Source: Podarcis raffonei
Lineage: Eukaryota > Chordata > Lepidosauria > Squamata > Lacertidae
NCBI RefSeq assembly: GCF_027172205.1
Contig: NC_070615.1
Span: 43,260,501-43,324,500 of the forward strand
Direction of reading: 5' to 3'
Length of the DNA stretch: 64,000 nucleotides
Positions 1 to 38,900 of this stretch are shown here, one piece after another; positions within the stretch are counted from its first letter, which is position 1, and every line of letters starts with the position of its first letter. The notes under the pieces are model-generated. The model was not told where the DNA came from. It ran no database searches and saw only the letters and a list, made by a program, of their open reading frames with translations. Position numbers and translations under genes: made by a program.

Positions 1-1555
1 AGCAATAAAGAAGACCAAACAACAAACCAAATATTATTTGCAAGCGTTTAAAAAAGAGGTATTACTCTATTTGCAAGCATTTTAAAAATGGTAGTGGAAT
101 GAAAAGGCAAACTTCACATTGTGACTTACCTTATGCAAAATCTGTGAAGGTCAAGTTCTGAGAATCGCAAGTAGCTATTTTTCTCAGTTCCACCACGAAT
201 TCTAAGAGGTTTACTTTTTGGAAAAAGAGATTGCTACGAAACGCCAGTTCTGCACCTTGGAAGGTGAAGACAGACAAGGAGACTGGGAAAGAGGCTCAGG
301 TATACAGAAGAACAGAAGAGAAAGTCAAAAGGCAGCTGAGAGGCTATAAAAAGAGAGAAAAAGGGAAAGAACATGAGAGGGGTTGGATGTCAAAGAAAAA
401 GTGACTTGAAACAGGAAAACTGACCTGACTCTGTTTGTCTACTGTTCCTTTGGGGTTTGCAGCTCAGTGTCCTGGTAGCTTCCAAGCAAGGCAGTCGGTC
501 ACCCGAGAGATGGAAAAGGACTGCCCTACAAACAGGGGCAAAATATTCTCAAGTACTACTCTCTGCATTTAAGGTTTGAGAGATTTGGGGGCAATGCTAA
601 CCCAGCAAGCCCGCTCACAATATCAAATTGCCAGGAAGTGCCCTAACAGTTTCCATCAACAACATATACTTTTATAAACTTATTCTGAAAGGGCACATTA
701 AAAAGAGTTAATAGGTATTCTGTATTTACAAAGCTGTAGTATCAAAGTTGGTTATGGTGTTTGGTTTTCAACAGCAAAGGGCAACTTTTGGCACAAATGA
801 GAAGACAAGCCGACTTATTGCACAAGTGCAACAACACACACCCACCCCTTTTTTGACATATGGCAACCCTAGTGTAAAGTTGAGAGTTTAGCATTATAAT
901 TCCATTTTACTACTTCTAAATGAGGTTTAGAAATAGTTTAACACCCTTAATGATTTTTAACTGAGTATTTTAGGCTGCAATTCTATGTGATACTCATTTG
1001 CCTGGCACTATGCTCCATTGAACTCAATGAGCCTTACCTCTGAGTAGACACATATGCATATTTATTTGGGTGTAAGATCCAGTCAGCTGAGCAATACACA
1101 CAAATAGAATCTCACATGGAGCTGTCCTGTATAAATGAATGTTTTCCTCTCCTTTTGCTTTCTGGTAGCATTTACGAAATTTGGGGAATTGCAGATGTGC
1201 CTTTCCTCTCTCCACTCACAACTCCCATCTGTTTATTTCCTATGAGGTAAATATCCTGAGTTCCCTCAGTCTTTCTCTTCAAAATCTCGTCATTTTTGTA
1301 AGTTTTCTTTTCTCTTAACCCTTTCAAAGTTCAAATGCGAGGCCCAGGCCTGAACAAAGTAGCCAGATGAGGACTTAAAATTGCTGAGCAAAGTAGCATG
1401 AGTAATGGAATTGGTACTAGTAAGGAATGCCCCTCTGTAATTTATTTGTATGGACATATTTTTTTGATGATTTTTGTTCTTCTTCTGAGAATTTGTTGGC
1501 TTGTCTGCGTGTGAGGATGTTGCAGACTTCAGGTGATTGCTTCCAAGCTATTAAC
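1..1555. other. No gene recognised (downstream of METTL9)
   Basis: AT-rich sequence. The segment near 965-1060 resembles an old squamate repeat (CTGCAATTCTATGTGATAC and CTTACCTCTGAGTAGACAC), also seen in worn form near 3295, 50460, 52800 and 59280. Short open frames look like chance. Confidence 0.5.
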
Positions 1556-1690
1556 AATTGTGTGAGGGGAACACAGGAACGTAAGAAGAACTTGATGGAT
1601 CAGTCCAGTGGCCCATATAACTCAGCATCCTGTTCTTGCTGTGGTGAACTAGATGCCCATGAGAACCCTTATACTACTTTTACAGATATT
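1556..1690 (-). repeat. Unclassified interspersed repeat, antisense
   Basis: Worn copy of the 47140 family: CAGTCCAGTGGCCCATATAA and AGCATCCTGTTCTTGCTGTG. Confidence 0.45.
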
Positions 1691-1701
1691 TTCCTCATAT
1701 G

Positions 1702-2098
1702 TTATATAATAATTTATTATTTATACTCCGCTCATCTGGCTGGGTTTCCCCAGCCACTCTGGGCAGCTCCCAACCAAATATTAAAAACACAATACAGCAC
1801 TAAACATTAAAAACTTCCCTAAACAGGGCTGCCTTCAGATTTCTTCTAAAAGTCAGATAGTTGTTTATCTCTTTGACATCTGATGGGAGGATGTTCCACA
1901 GGGCAGGCGCCACCACCGAGAAGGCCCTCTGCTTGGTTCCCTGTAACTTGGCTTCTTGCAGGGAGGGAACCGCCAGAAGGCCCTCGGAGCTGGACCTCAG
2001 CGTCCGGGCAGAACGATGGGGGTGGAGACGCTCCTTCAGGTATACTGGGCCAAGGCTGTTTAGGGCTTTAAAGGTCAGCACCAACACTTTGAATGTCC
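1702..2098 (-). mobile_element. L2/CR1-group LINE 3' fragment, antisense
   Basis: On the minus strand it encodes FKALNSLGPVYLKERL, AFSVVAPALWNILPSDVK and FRRNLKAALF, the C terminus of L2/CR1-type ORF2. The left end is the AT-rich LINE 3' terminus. Confidence 0.8.
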
Positions 2099-2229
2099 TA
2101 TTTTCCAGAGACATCCCTAATTTAGAAAACGCGTCCCAGTTTCTGGTTTGATCCTGTAATGTCCCACTTTTCCTTAGGATGTCCCTATTTTCATTGAAGA
2201 AATGTTGGAGGGTACAGAGTTATCCAATC

Positions 2230-2385
2230 CCTCGAGCCGTCTGAAGGCAATCCTGTATAGGGAAGTTTTTTAAAAAAAAAAAGTTTAATGTTTTATTATG
2301 TTTTTATGTATGTTTGAAGCTGCCCAGAGTGCTGGGGCAACCCAATAAGATGTGTGTGGTATAAATAGTAAATTATCATTATGGA
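2230..2385 (+). mobile_element. L2/CR1-group LINE 3' terminus, sense
   Basis: Carries GCTGCCCAGAGTGCTGGGG and GGTATAAATAGTAAATTAT, the terminal sequence of the same LINE family as at 1702, in the opposite orientation. Confidence 0.65.
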
Positions 2386-2539
2386 ATGGGACATCCCTAT
2401 TTTCATTGGAGAAATGTTGGAGGGTATGGGATCGCTTTTGGGTGTTTGCTGTCCTGCAAGCTGAGAATTTTGTAAACAAAAAAAGAAAACTAATTACAAT
2501 TTCACAAGGTAGTTCAAAGGCTGCCTTTCAGATTTGACA

Positions 2540-3557
2540 TTCTCATCCACCTGCCTCAGGTAACAGTTCCTTGAAGTAGTCTGTGGCAGCCATCTTTTTT
2601 TTTCTTTTTTTTGTTTCATCCAAGTTCCTGAGAGAATGAGCTGCCAGATTGTATTTGCTGTGCTTTCTTCCCACTTAGAGCAGCTTTTGCTACCAATGAA
2701 AACTTGAACGTCACCCCTGGGGAAGCGTTTTAAAAACTGTAAGCAATGGAAACATTCAGCAGAAAAGTCCAGAGAACTGGAGACTGCGTCACAAAACCAC
2801 ACACACAGATCTGTGAGATCAGGTCAGTTTGCTCCAAAATGCGTAGCGAATGACTTTCTCAAGCACCCATAGTCTGGATTACCCTACCCTACCTGTAGCT
2901 ACAACCCTGGAGTGTTTGCGTGTCTTATTACAAGACTGAAGTAGAAATTCACAGGTTCTGGCAGCCAAAATAATATAAGTTTTCATTCTTTTCAAACTAT
3001 TTTGTCGAAATGCGGAAAACGCAGAGTCTTTTACTCCTGTTTGGTTTAAGAATGCTTCCCCCTTTATTTATGACAACCACCCTTCTTCGAATTCTCTCCT
3101 TAGAGATTATCGCATATATGAAAAGGAATTATTGATGTTTGAAATACAGGAAAACGTAACCTTCAGAGAACAAAGATCAGAAAGCATGAGCTGCACTGCC
3201 ATCTAGGTAGAAGGAAGGGGAACAACAACAAGATTCCCTTCAACATTAGGTTTTTTTGCTTCCCTGCTCCTGGTTAACTGATTCATAGAATAATAGGCTG
3301 CAGTCCAATGCACATCTGAGAGGAAACTCCATGGAGCACAGTGGAGCTTACTTCTGAGTGAAAATTCAAAGGATTATGCTGCCTTATGTTCTTTGGAGAG
3401 AAGCAACTGGAGAATTATATAAAAGGAATGTCCAATTCTGAAAGAATGGATCCCTAAATAGTTCCCAAAACAGACCTCTCACAGGTTGTAAGAGTTCAAA
3501 GGAGCCCAAAGGCAGCTCGCTGTTATTGTTGTCTTATATCCTTAGCAGCTACTGAGT
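2540..3557. other. No gene recognised
   Basis: Ordinary intergenic sequence with one worn repeat near 3295-3375. No splice-flanked conserved frame seen. Confidence 0.5.
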
Positions 3558-3755
3558 CATTTCAGGCCAAATAAATAAATAAATAAATAAATAATACCCC
3601 ACCCATCTGGCTGGGTTTCCCAATATTCCCAGTCGAATATTAAAAACATAATACAGCATTAAACATTAAAAACTTCCCTAAACAGGGCTGCCTTCAGATG
3701 CCTTTTAAAAAGTAGGATAGTTGCTTATTTCCTTGACATCTGATGGGAGCTGGCC
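3558..3755 (-). mobile_element. L2/CR1-group LINE 3' fragment, antisense
   Basis: Very similar to 1735-1890: CTGGCTGGGTTTCCC then AACTTCCCTAAACAGGGC and TTGACATCTGATGGGAG. An AAAT-type run at the left is its 3' tail. Confidence 0.75.
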
Positions 3756-4847
3756 TCAATGAGATAGTAAACTTGTCCATGTTTTGTACCATTTCAGACT
3801 GCAAGGTAGTTTGGAGGCTCATAAGGGGGAAAATCTTCGTAGAGATAACACTAGATGTCATGGAGAAAGTTCCCAGCCTTCTTCTCCCCTTACATGTGAT
3901 CTGTCTGGGCAGATGCATTTGACTTCACCTATGAATTTGGTGCCGGGCTTTCGATGGCATGACTATGTTCTGCCCCTCTGCCACCTCCTATTGTTCAGCC
4001 TCTCCCTCTTGTTACTGTAATCTATAAATAGACTTTAAATGATCCTTGCATAGTTTTGCCCCTAGCAACAAGTTTTCTCCCAGCAATAGGTCTTCCCCAG
4101 CAACAGACTTCTTTATTTGACATGCTCAGGAAGAAAGGAATGGGCTGTTGCTTGGTCCAGAGGGGAGGAATGAGTCTCTGTACATAGTTTTACTTTTTTT
4201 CCCTTAGACCAGTAGTTGTAGAAGCTGTAATGTTAATTCTTCAGTAAATAACTTAAGCAGAACTAGAATGGGTGAGGTGTTTATTCCCACATGGGAATTC
4301 ACCAACAGATGAGCTAAACTGAGAAAAATGATTCTGGAAGACTTGCTGGGAGAGTCTGCCGACTGAAAAAGGAACCCCAAACGATAGCAATTTGCACAGA
4401 CACCTCTGCCTGGTTATTGAGTCCTTCCTACTTCCTGATGAGGCTCTGCACTCTGGGTAGGAGAGGCAATAGAGAGAACCAACAGATCTGCTTCCCTCTC
4501 TCAGACATCATCTCTGGTTGCCAGCCCTCTAGCTCCTCACCATCTGCTCCTCCTCTGCCTGGAGCTGCCAAACCATGCCAAGCAGTCCATGACGATGAGA
4601 AAACATGGCAACAGGCCTAATGAGAACAACGCTTAACAGGACAAATGTACTTCTAACGAATGAACAACGAAACCAACAAGGTCTTTTAATCGTAAACGGA
4701 AAACAGGGAAATTCCCAGCTTTGCATGCAGGGATGGATGAATCTCTGCAATGCCAGCTTCTCATGTTTCCAAGCTTGCAATCAGTTCTCCACATCGGTTT
4801 GTGATGAATCAGCATCTTAGGTGTGTGTTTCTCACTGCATAGCAACA
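3756..4847. other. No gene recognised
   Basis: Intergenic sequence. Open frames overlap on both strands and show no recognisable protein. Confidence 0.5.
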
Positions 4848-4982
4848 AGAACCTTGGCCATAGCAGTACACATGTTTTGTGGGCACAAACACCCTGGGTT
4901 TAATTCCTGACATCTCCAGCTGGGCTGTGGCAACCCAACCAGTTGGGTGCGGTACAAATAATAAAATTATTATTATTACTGG
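4848..4982 (+). mobile_element. tRNA-Ala-like SINE head joined to an L2 3' tail
   Basis: The left half resembles a decayed tRNA-Ala-type head (ACATGTTTTGTGGGCACAAA, then GGGTTTAATTCCTGACATCT as B-box area). The right half is the L2 3' end (GCTGTGGCAACCCAACCAGT, ATT-rich tail). Confidence 0.5.
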
Positions 4983-5164
4983 GCTGGAAAGCACCTACTT
5001 GCTACCTTGGTTTGCTGTTGCATGTCAGAATAGACTTCTGAGCCTACGATCTGATTCTGAATAAGGCAGTGTCGTTTGTTCATATGCCTTAACTCCGCAG
5101 GCAGAGCAGCCAAGCTTTGCAGACTGGTGAAGATTATGTCTCCAGACTTCCTGCTAAGGAAAGA

Positions 5165-5272
5165 GGTGGGGAACCTGTGGTTTCTGAACTACAATCCTCA
5201 TAACCCCTGACCATTGGCCAAGCAGACTGGGGCTGATGGGAGTTGGAGTCCCCCACCTGTGTTAAAGGATTG
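5165..5272 (+). mobile_element. Decayed palindromic MITE (family of 21166)
   Basis: ACTACAATCCTCATAACCCC and GCTGATGGGAGTTGGAGTCC are the two hairpin arms of this common family. Confidence 0.65.
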
Positions 5273-5439
5273 TAGGCAGCTGGGAAAGAGTTCATCCCAG
5301 GTTGTTGCAAGTTAAGGGTTTACAGTGCTGAATGATACAGACCACAAGGCAACTTCCTATGTTTACATGCACACACCCAAGTTATCTAAGGCTAAACAAG
5401 ACTCCGTTTGCATAAATGAAGATTGGATACATGAGTCAT

Positions 5440-5976
5440 CTCAAAAAAAGTTTTATTAGCATGATTAAAAACATGTGCTGAAGACCAACAGATAAAATAA
5501 CTTCATCAACATGGAAGAAAATCCATCCCAACACTTGATAATCAATCCAGTTTTTATACTGGACGGACAGCTTTATTGCCAGTATTCTCGCATGTCCTTG
5601 AAAAACCAGCTGCACTGGATCAGTTTATGTAGCTTCCTGGCTATGGCTGGATCATGATCCTTATCCATAGTTAGGTATAAAAATATCTTCGATTTATTGT
5701 TGGATTGCAGGTGCATCATGGGGGTTAAGAAATCATCAACAGAAGAGTTCTGTCTTTTTTTTTAAAAAAAGAAAGAGTTCCTTTCCCCCCCCTCCAAAAC
5801 ATACTACAAAGAAATTAGTATTTTGACCTTTAGACTTCATACATGATGTTGATTTAGAATGGATAACCACAATAGTTTTTCCTCCCATCCTGCAATTAAT
5901 AAAAACCGAGAAAAAACCCCAAAATCAAAATGCTTCATTCACAGACTGCTTCTTGGGTTTGACTCAGAAGACACAT
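5440..5976 (-). other. METTL9: METTL9 3' UTR with polyadenylation signal
   Basis: After the stop, the minus strand carries no further coding signal. An AATAAA hexamer (plus-strand TTTATT at 5452-5457) lies about 520 bases downstream, so cleavage near 5435-5445 is likely. The end is inferred from the hexamer alone. Confidence 0.6.
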
Positions 5977-32596
<26,620 letters not shown>

Positions 32597-33200
32597 GAGG
32601 GTGGGGTGGGGTTGTGGGGGGTGGGTGGGAGAGGGAAGAAAGGGGCGCTCAATCACCCCCTCCCGCAACCACCGCCTCCTTTCTCCATGGCTGCAGCAAC
32701 GGCGGCGGCGGCAGCGGCGGCGGCGGCAGCCAGCGCGGAGCTCCCCATTCAGTGCCCGCACATCCACGCACACACATACATTACAGACACACATGCATAC
32801 ATGCGAGGCCGGAACCCGAGAGCCCAGGGACGAGGGCCCAGGCCGGACGGGATGGCCGGAGACACCAACCAACCCAACCCACCCGCACGAGAGAACGCCT
32901 CGCTCGCTCGCTCGCGCGCGGGCCGGTGGGCGGGCGAGCGCTCAGCCTTTCTGTCCGCCCTCTCGGCCAATCAGGGCGCGGCGCAGGACAGCGCCTCTGG
33001 GGGCGCTGCTTTCAAAACGAGAGGCGGCACAATGGCCGCCGCTGCGGGGCGCATGCGCAGAGGGAGGGGAAGGAGCGAGGCGAGGAGGAGGAGGAGGAGG
33101 AAGGCGCCTCCACTTCCCAAGGCGGCCTTTCCTCGACAGGGAGGCTGCGTTCTCTCGGAGGCGGGAGGGTGGGCGAGGACGCCCCCTGCGGCACGGCTGT
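32597..33200 (-). promoter_or_regulatory. METTL9: METTL9 CpG-island promoter and 5' UTR
   Basis: A GC- and CpG-rich stretch directly upstream of the METTL9 start. It holds a plus-strand CCAAT box at 32967-32971, a perfect palindromic NRF1-type site GCGCATGCGC at 33049-33058, and a GGCCGCC motif at 33034-33040. TATA-less housekeeping promoters commonly look like this. The transcription start is not determined. Confidence 0.75.
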
Positions 33201-33924
33201 GACAACCAATGCTGAACGGGAATGGCCGATTGTACAGGAATAAGGGGTGCAGAGGACTAAAGGGGGTCGTGGGGGTGGGTAAATAAAAGCCCAGATTTCG
33301 CACCCAGGAAGGCAGGAACGTAGCGCCGCGGATCGGGACCAGCGCACCATTTCGTTAGGCATCCCGTTTCCCCCAGTGGCCAAGCACACGTCCCTGGGAA
33401 TCCCACAAAACAGGCAAGGAAGGTGGTGGCCCGTCTGCTATTGTCTTCAGAGTCTACTAAGCAGGAGTGACAGGAATATACCAAGAATACAAGAGGAGGC
33501 TGAAAAAATCGATGTAGTCCAGCATCCTTTCCCCGCAGTGGCCAAACTGGCCTCTGTGAGAAGGTGGTAGCTCTCCTCTGGCCTTTGCAGTTCTATTTAG
33601 GTATGGTGGGCAATTGAGGGACCTTCATCCTCCCATGAATTTTGCCTGTTCTACTCACTTTTCCCACACTCACTGATTTCCAAGCCCCGTTTGCTCAAAT
33701 TCCAAATGTGTAGGGGAAGAACTGGGCTGTTTCTAATCCGTAGGAGTGTGTGGTCTGTACATGCTCAAGAGAGCTCCCTCACCCATTATTTTTTCACCTA
33801 AGAGGACCCAGCCTTCCTACCGAGATCTTGGGAACCCTGGCTCAAATAAAACAGCTGCTTCCGAAGAGTAGCAAAAAGATGTTAGGTGAACTGCAGTGCA
33901 TTATGTTCAGTCACTTCATTATGG

Positions 33925-34230
33925 CTGGGGAAGGGTCATTGCTTAGCGCAGGGGTCAGGAACCTTTTCCAGCCGTGGGCCAGTCCACTGTCCCTCAGACC
34001 ATGTGGTGGGCCAACTATTTTTTTGGGGGGGGGAATGAACCAATTCCTATGCCCCACGAATAGCCCAGGCCAGATTGAGAAGGCGATTGGGCTGCATCCG
34101 GCCCACGGGCCTTAGGTTGCCTACCCCTGGCTTAGTGGTACAGCATCTACTTTGCATGCGGAAGGTCCGTTTCAATCCTTGGCATCTCCAGGTAGAGCTG
34201 GGGAAGATTCACAGCAACAGGGGCAGCATT
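33925..34230 (+). mobile_element. tRNA-Ala-like SINE interrupted by a hAT MITE
   Basis: After the MITE, the sequence TGGTACAGCATCTACTTTGC and the B-box-like GTTTCAATCC with GGCATCTCC reproduce a tRNA-Ala (TGC)-like head. The preceding GGGGAAGGGTCATTGCTTAG supplies its 5' part. Confidence 0.6.
33949..34129 (+). mobile_element. hAT-type MITE, 181 bp, with 8-bp duplication
   Basis: Termini CAGGGGTCAGGAACC and GGTTGCCTACCCCTG. Flanks GCTTAGCG (33941-33948) and GCTTAGTG (34130-34137) agree at 7 of 8 positions, as for hAT elements. Confidence 0.85.
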
Positions 34231-35544
34231 CTTACCTCCTCACTTCCAGCCTGCTGCCTCCAGCACTAGATTTGGCAGTTAAACTGCCTTCAGATTCCCA
34301 CCTACCCACATCAGGATTGCAGCCTTAGAGGAGACTTTAAATGTATAGAGGCAGAATTAGAGATCCCTGCACTATCTGTCACCGTAGCTAATGAATGGGG
34401 TAAGAAATAGGCTAGAAAATGATAACAATTCTCTTTTCTACAAGAAAACAAATCTGGGAAAGAGCCAAAAAGCCCCACCTTAAACAGGCTAAGAAGTCTG
34501 TTCCTCCAGTGTTGAATTAAGAACTGAGCTATAAAGAATTGGCTTAATAAAATAAAAGACTGCTTTATGAGAAATAAAAGTGCTACTATATATAATCTAT
34601 TGGATAAAGAACAGGATGGTAGGATTTAATATGGCATAATTCGGACTTTGTAACATATCAAGTAGCATTAGTTTCTCTTTAATCGCCATCTTTTCAAAAG
34701 ATGAAAAATGGAAAAGGCTTTAACAGGGGCAAATCCAAAATGCTGCATTTAGCTACTTGACAATAAAGGAAATGTGACAGACAATTTCAAATAGTATATT
34801 TTAATGCAAGTTCCAAGGGCTATAGTACAGTTTTACATATGATTATCCCTCTTTGCATGGCATCAAGCAGCCAAGAAATCCAAAGCTTACGAGCCTACCA
34901 CCCAGTAAATTTATTTTTCCCACAGTCCCATAAACCCAGCAGTTTGATTTAATCACATTTATTATGCTTTGGAGACGCCCAGACACTTTTTCTTTCATTA
35001 TCAAGTTTTCTCATCACAAGCCACAGGCTTCCGTGCAAGCTTCTCTGCCCTCCACTTCAGGCAGCCACCTGCATCTCCACCATGTGGATTAATTGGGTTT
35101 CCCACTATGCTGCATCAACTATACTGTTCCCCCTCTGTCTCCCCCTTTTCCGTTGCCAATGACAATCTTCAGCACTACTCGTGTAGTAATGAGTATGTAA
35201 ACATAAACATCAGTTCACGTTCTCTCCACATTGCAGATATGCATGCCTCCCCCTCTAAATATTGCCCAAGCTTTCTTTGCTGAACAGTCCGTACAAATTT
35301 ATCCAATGTGCTCCAATGCTGTCATTGCCCTTCTTTCCAACCCCCTGCAAAGCTAAGGTATCCCATGTAGAGAAAGCATGTTGTGTTTTGCAGACCATAT
35401 ACCAGTTTGGGGGAGAGAAATCTAACATACATTTTCCAATATTCCATGGGGGGAAATGACCTTGTTTTGCTTGCAGCAAAGAGGTAGCATTTCACATTTT
35501 ATGAGAGAGGGTGCTCAAATTCAGCTTATGATTTATCATGGGCC

Positions 35545-35867
35545 CTTAGTTCTTCTAAAAAGAGTGTCACGTTTATTGTTCACAGAATCACACCACACCA
35601 TTATGCATTTATCTCTTAGGCACCCAGTGAGGTAGTGGCATTTTGGTTTACTCAGTAAGTCTATGTGGTATCTAACTTGCGTACAGTTGAACTAGAAAGA
35701 GATATGGCATGATGATAAGGCACACACAAGATTTACAGATATAACAGAAAAGAATTTACTGGCTCAGGCTGCAGATGATCCCCCTGAATCAAGGAAGTCC
35801 AATGTTCATGTTCATTTGACCTCTGTAAAATAGAACGGTTCCCGATCCACACATTTGCAATTCAATG
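35545..35867 (-). other. MFSD13B: Likely MFSD13B 3' UTR
   Basis: The first AATAAA on the minus strand after the stop corresponds to plus-strand TTTATT at 35572-35577, about 290 bases downstream. A second lies at 34958-34963, so a longer 3' UTR is possible. Confidence 0.45.
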
Positions 35868-35991
35868 TCAAAGTGTAAGGTGGCTATTCTGAATGGAAAA
35901 GGGTGTCCATGTCAGAATCTGTATAACTGCAATGCAAAGAGGAACCAGGCAGATCATGTAGAACATGGCATCGTGGAGACCTAGAAACAAA
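35868..35991 (-). CDS. MFSD13B: MFSD13B coding exon 6 (C terminus and stop)
   Basis: Encodes residues 423-463, the last membrane helix and a short tail ending HLTL, with TGA at 35870-35868. Acceptor CTCTTCCAG|TTTG. Confidence 0.87.
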
Positions 35992-38900
35992 CTGGAAGAG
36001 AAGTAAGGTGTTTTTTTTAAAATGTTCAGTTTTTTTCAGCAATCACTACAAAACAAAACTCATTGCAGTATATATTTATCAGAGTTGTGTTCCAGCACTT
36101 CAACAAGATCATGCTTAATTCAAATTAGGAAATCATCTATCCCTATTTGTATACATAAATTAAGTGGAATACCAATACTTTCAGTGGCCTGAAAACTAGC
36201 ACGTGTTGTGAACGGTCTTGTTCATTTTAACAATATTTCAGAGAGGCTATATGGTATTCTGTGGAGGTCTCTGGACGTCTAAGGCTGATGCAACTATATT
36301 TAGGGCTACTTCAGCAAAGCGGTTTACAAAAAAAGAGAAAAAGATACTACTTTCTCTATAACCCAATTTGCACTACAGTGGTACCTCAGGTTAAGTATTT
36401 ACAGTATTTTTTGCTCCATAACACTCACTTTTTTCCTCCTAGAAAGTAAGGGGAAATGTCTGTGCGTGTTATGGAGCGAATGCCTACGGATGGTGGGGGG
36501 ATCTGCTGCAGTCGTGAGCAGAGGATCCATGGTTCCCCTTCCTTCCCTCCTCCGTGGCTCGCTTTGAAACAGCAAAGCAGGAGAAGAGCCGCTGAATGGG
36601 GAGAAGAGAGGGACAGAGAGCCTGGTTACAAAACATGGATCCACATGGATCCTCAGGATTTTTGCATTGGGTCACCCCAAATTCACCATCAGATCACATA
36701 GCATGTCCATGGCTACAGCTTGCACCAAAAAAATCACGTACCCACTGTTGCCTGGGGCCGCAAAATCGTGGTTACAAAGCATGGATCCACATGGATCCTC
36801 AGGGTTTTTGCATTGGGCTACCCCAAACTCACCGTCAGATCACATGTCTGTGGCCACAGCATGAACCACAAAAATCATACATCCACTGTTTCGTTTAGAA
36901 TATTTTTTTTCTTGTTTTCCTCCTCTAAAAACTATGTGCGTGTTATGGTCGGGTGCGTGTTATAGAGCAAAAAATACGGCAATTCGTTCCGGAGGTCCGT
37001 ACTTAACCTGAAACTGTACTTAACCTGAAGCACCACTTTAGCTAATGGGGCCTCCTGCTGCCGCCGCGCCGCCGGAGCATTTCTGTTCTCATCCTGAAGC
37101 AAAGTTCTTAACCTGAAGCACTATTTCTTGGTTAGCGGAGTCTGTAACCTGAAGCGTATGTAACCCGAGGTACCACTGTATATGTTAAACGAGGGTTTAA
37201 ATAAACCTTAGTTAACAAACCATGCCTTAGCTGTACATCTGAACCCAGCAGTGTCTGAACTATAGTCTGTTCAGATAGTTTGTTTGTTGGCTTATTGCCT
37301 TAATTATGGCTTAGTGTTACCTGAAAACATGTGCACATAATTATAGTTTAAGCATAATTTGTTTTGTCATCACCCACCAAGCATCAGAGACACTAGACAA
37401 GCTGCCCTGAGTTCTCAGCTCTCACTGGTGCATTTCCTGAAGCTGCTGCTGCTGCACATTTTGTTTGGTAACAGGATCCTCTTCCCTTCCCAACTCTACC
37501 CAGTACCCCCTTCATGGCAGCAGCCTGAACTGGAGAGTTGAACACTTAAAAGCAACATCTTTAAACTATTGCTTTGCAGATGTTTCGACTGCAGGATAAT
37601 TAGCTGTTATTGCTTGGTAAATGAATGAATGATAAATTTGGTCAGCTTTTATAAAAATATAATAATCTGGATTTTTAAAAAGAAAAATAACAATAAATCG
37701 AAAGTTACACAAATAAATAGGACTTAGGTTACCGGGGGGGGGGGGGGCCGGATGTGTTACTGTGTCAGCATCTATTCATTACCTTCAATAAATCTTGTCA
37801 ACTTTTCAAGGAAAAGCACAGGCAGCAAATATTAATTCTTAAAGTTTTGGAGATGGAAAGGTTTGCATTTTAACACACTGAAATAAAAACATTAAGGACT
37901 GTGTTTATGGGAGTGTGAATGAAATGCTGTTTTGAAACAGAGCAGGTGTTGAGTGAGAGGGGCTTCAAAATGAGCTTCTGTTCCTGACAGTCACTAGAAC
38001 TCACAAATGAAAATATTTAAGTGTGCATTAGTAAAAGCAAGTTTTTCAAACCTCCTATGAGAGAGAGGGAAGTAGTAATAAGGTGGCTCCAACACAGGTT
38101 CTGATTACTAATCTAAAAGCATAAATGTACAGTAAAAAGTGGTTGTCAGTTGTAAATATAAAAACAGCAATTGCAAAATTGTTTTTTACAAGCTGCAAAG
38201 GTATAGAGGCATTTTTTTTTCTGGGGAAGGGAGGAAAGTGGTTCCTTGAGGGCTGCTGTAGAAAATCAGCACAAAGACATGGTGAGGAAATGCCAGCAGT
38301 TGTCACAAAGGCTTGAAGGGTGTCAGAAGGAGAGGCAGTTGTGGGTTGGAACTAGGCGGGATGGAGGATGACAACACAAACCAGTTACCTTGATAGTCTG
38401 CAGAATGTTCTTTAGTTTAAGGGTGGTTTGTTCAATAAACCATGGTTTAAGAACAATTTTGCGTGTCATGCGAACTGAACCTATGTGATCTGTCAGGTAT
38501 ATTCATCCCGTTGCTGCAAACACAGGAAACACTGTTGCTATACTCAAATGAAGATCTAACCAAGTACAGACTACAATTCCCATCATCCCTGACCACTGGT
38601 CCTGTTAGCTAGGGATCATGGGAGTTGTAGGCCAAAACATCTGGAGAGCCGCAGGTTGGGGATGCCTGGACTACACTGATTGCATGGGAAAGGTCACTAG
38701 CTTTATCTGGACAAACTTGCAAACTTTCATGTTCAAGAAGCACAAGTGAAAACTGCAATGCACTTAAGAGAAATTCTTTGTGAATATAGTAAAACAAAAA
38801 TTACCTTCAACCATTGCAACTTTCCAGATAACATGTTTCAGAACACAAATTCCTAACAATTTAATGTCAGAATAAAAGAAGAAAGCTGTAATAGCCAAAT

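Noticed and set aside
1800-2114. A 104-codon minus-strand open frame
   Set aside because: It is the C terminus of an L2/CR1-type LINE ORF2, not a host gene.
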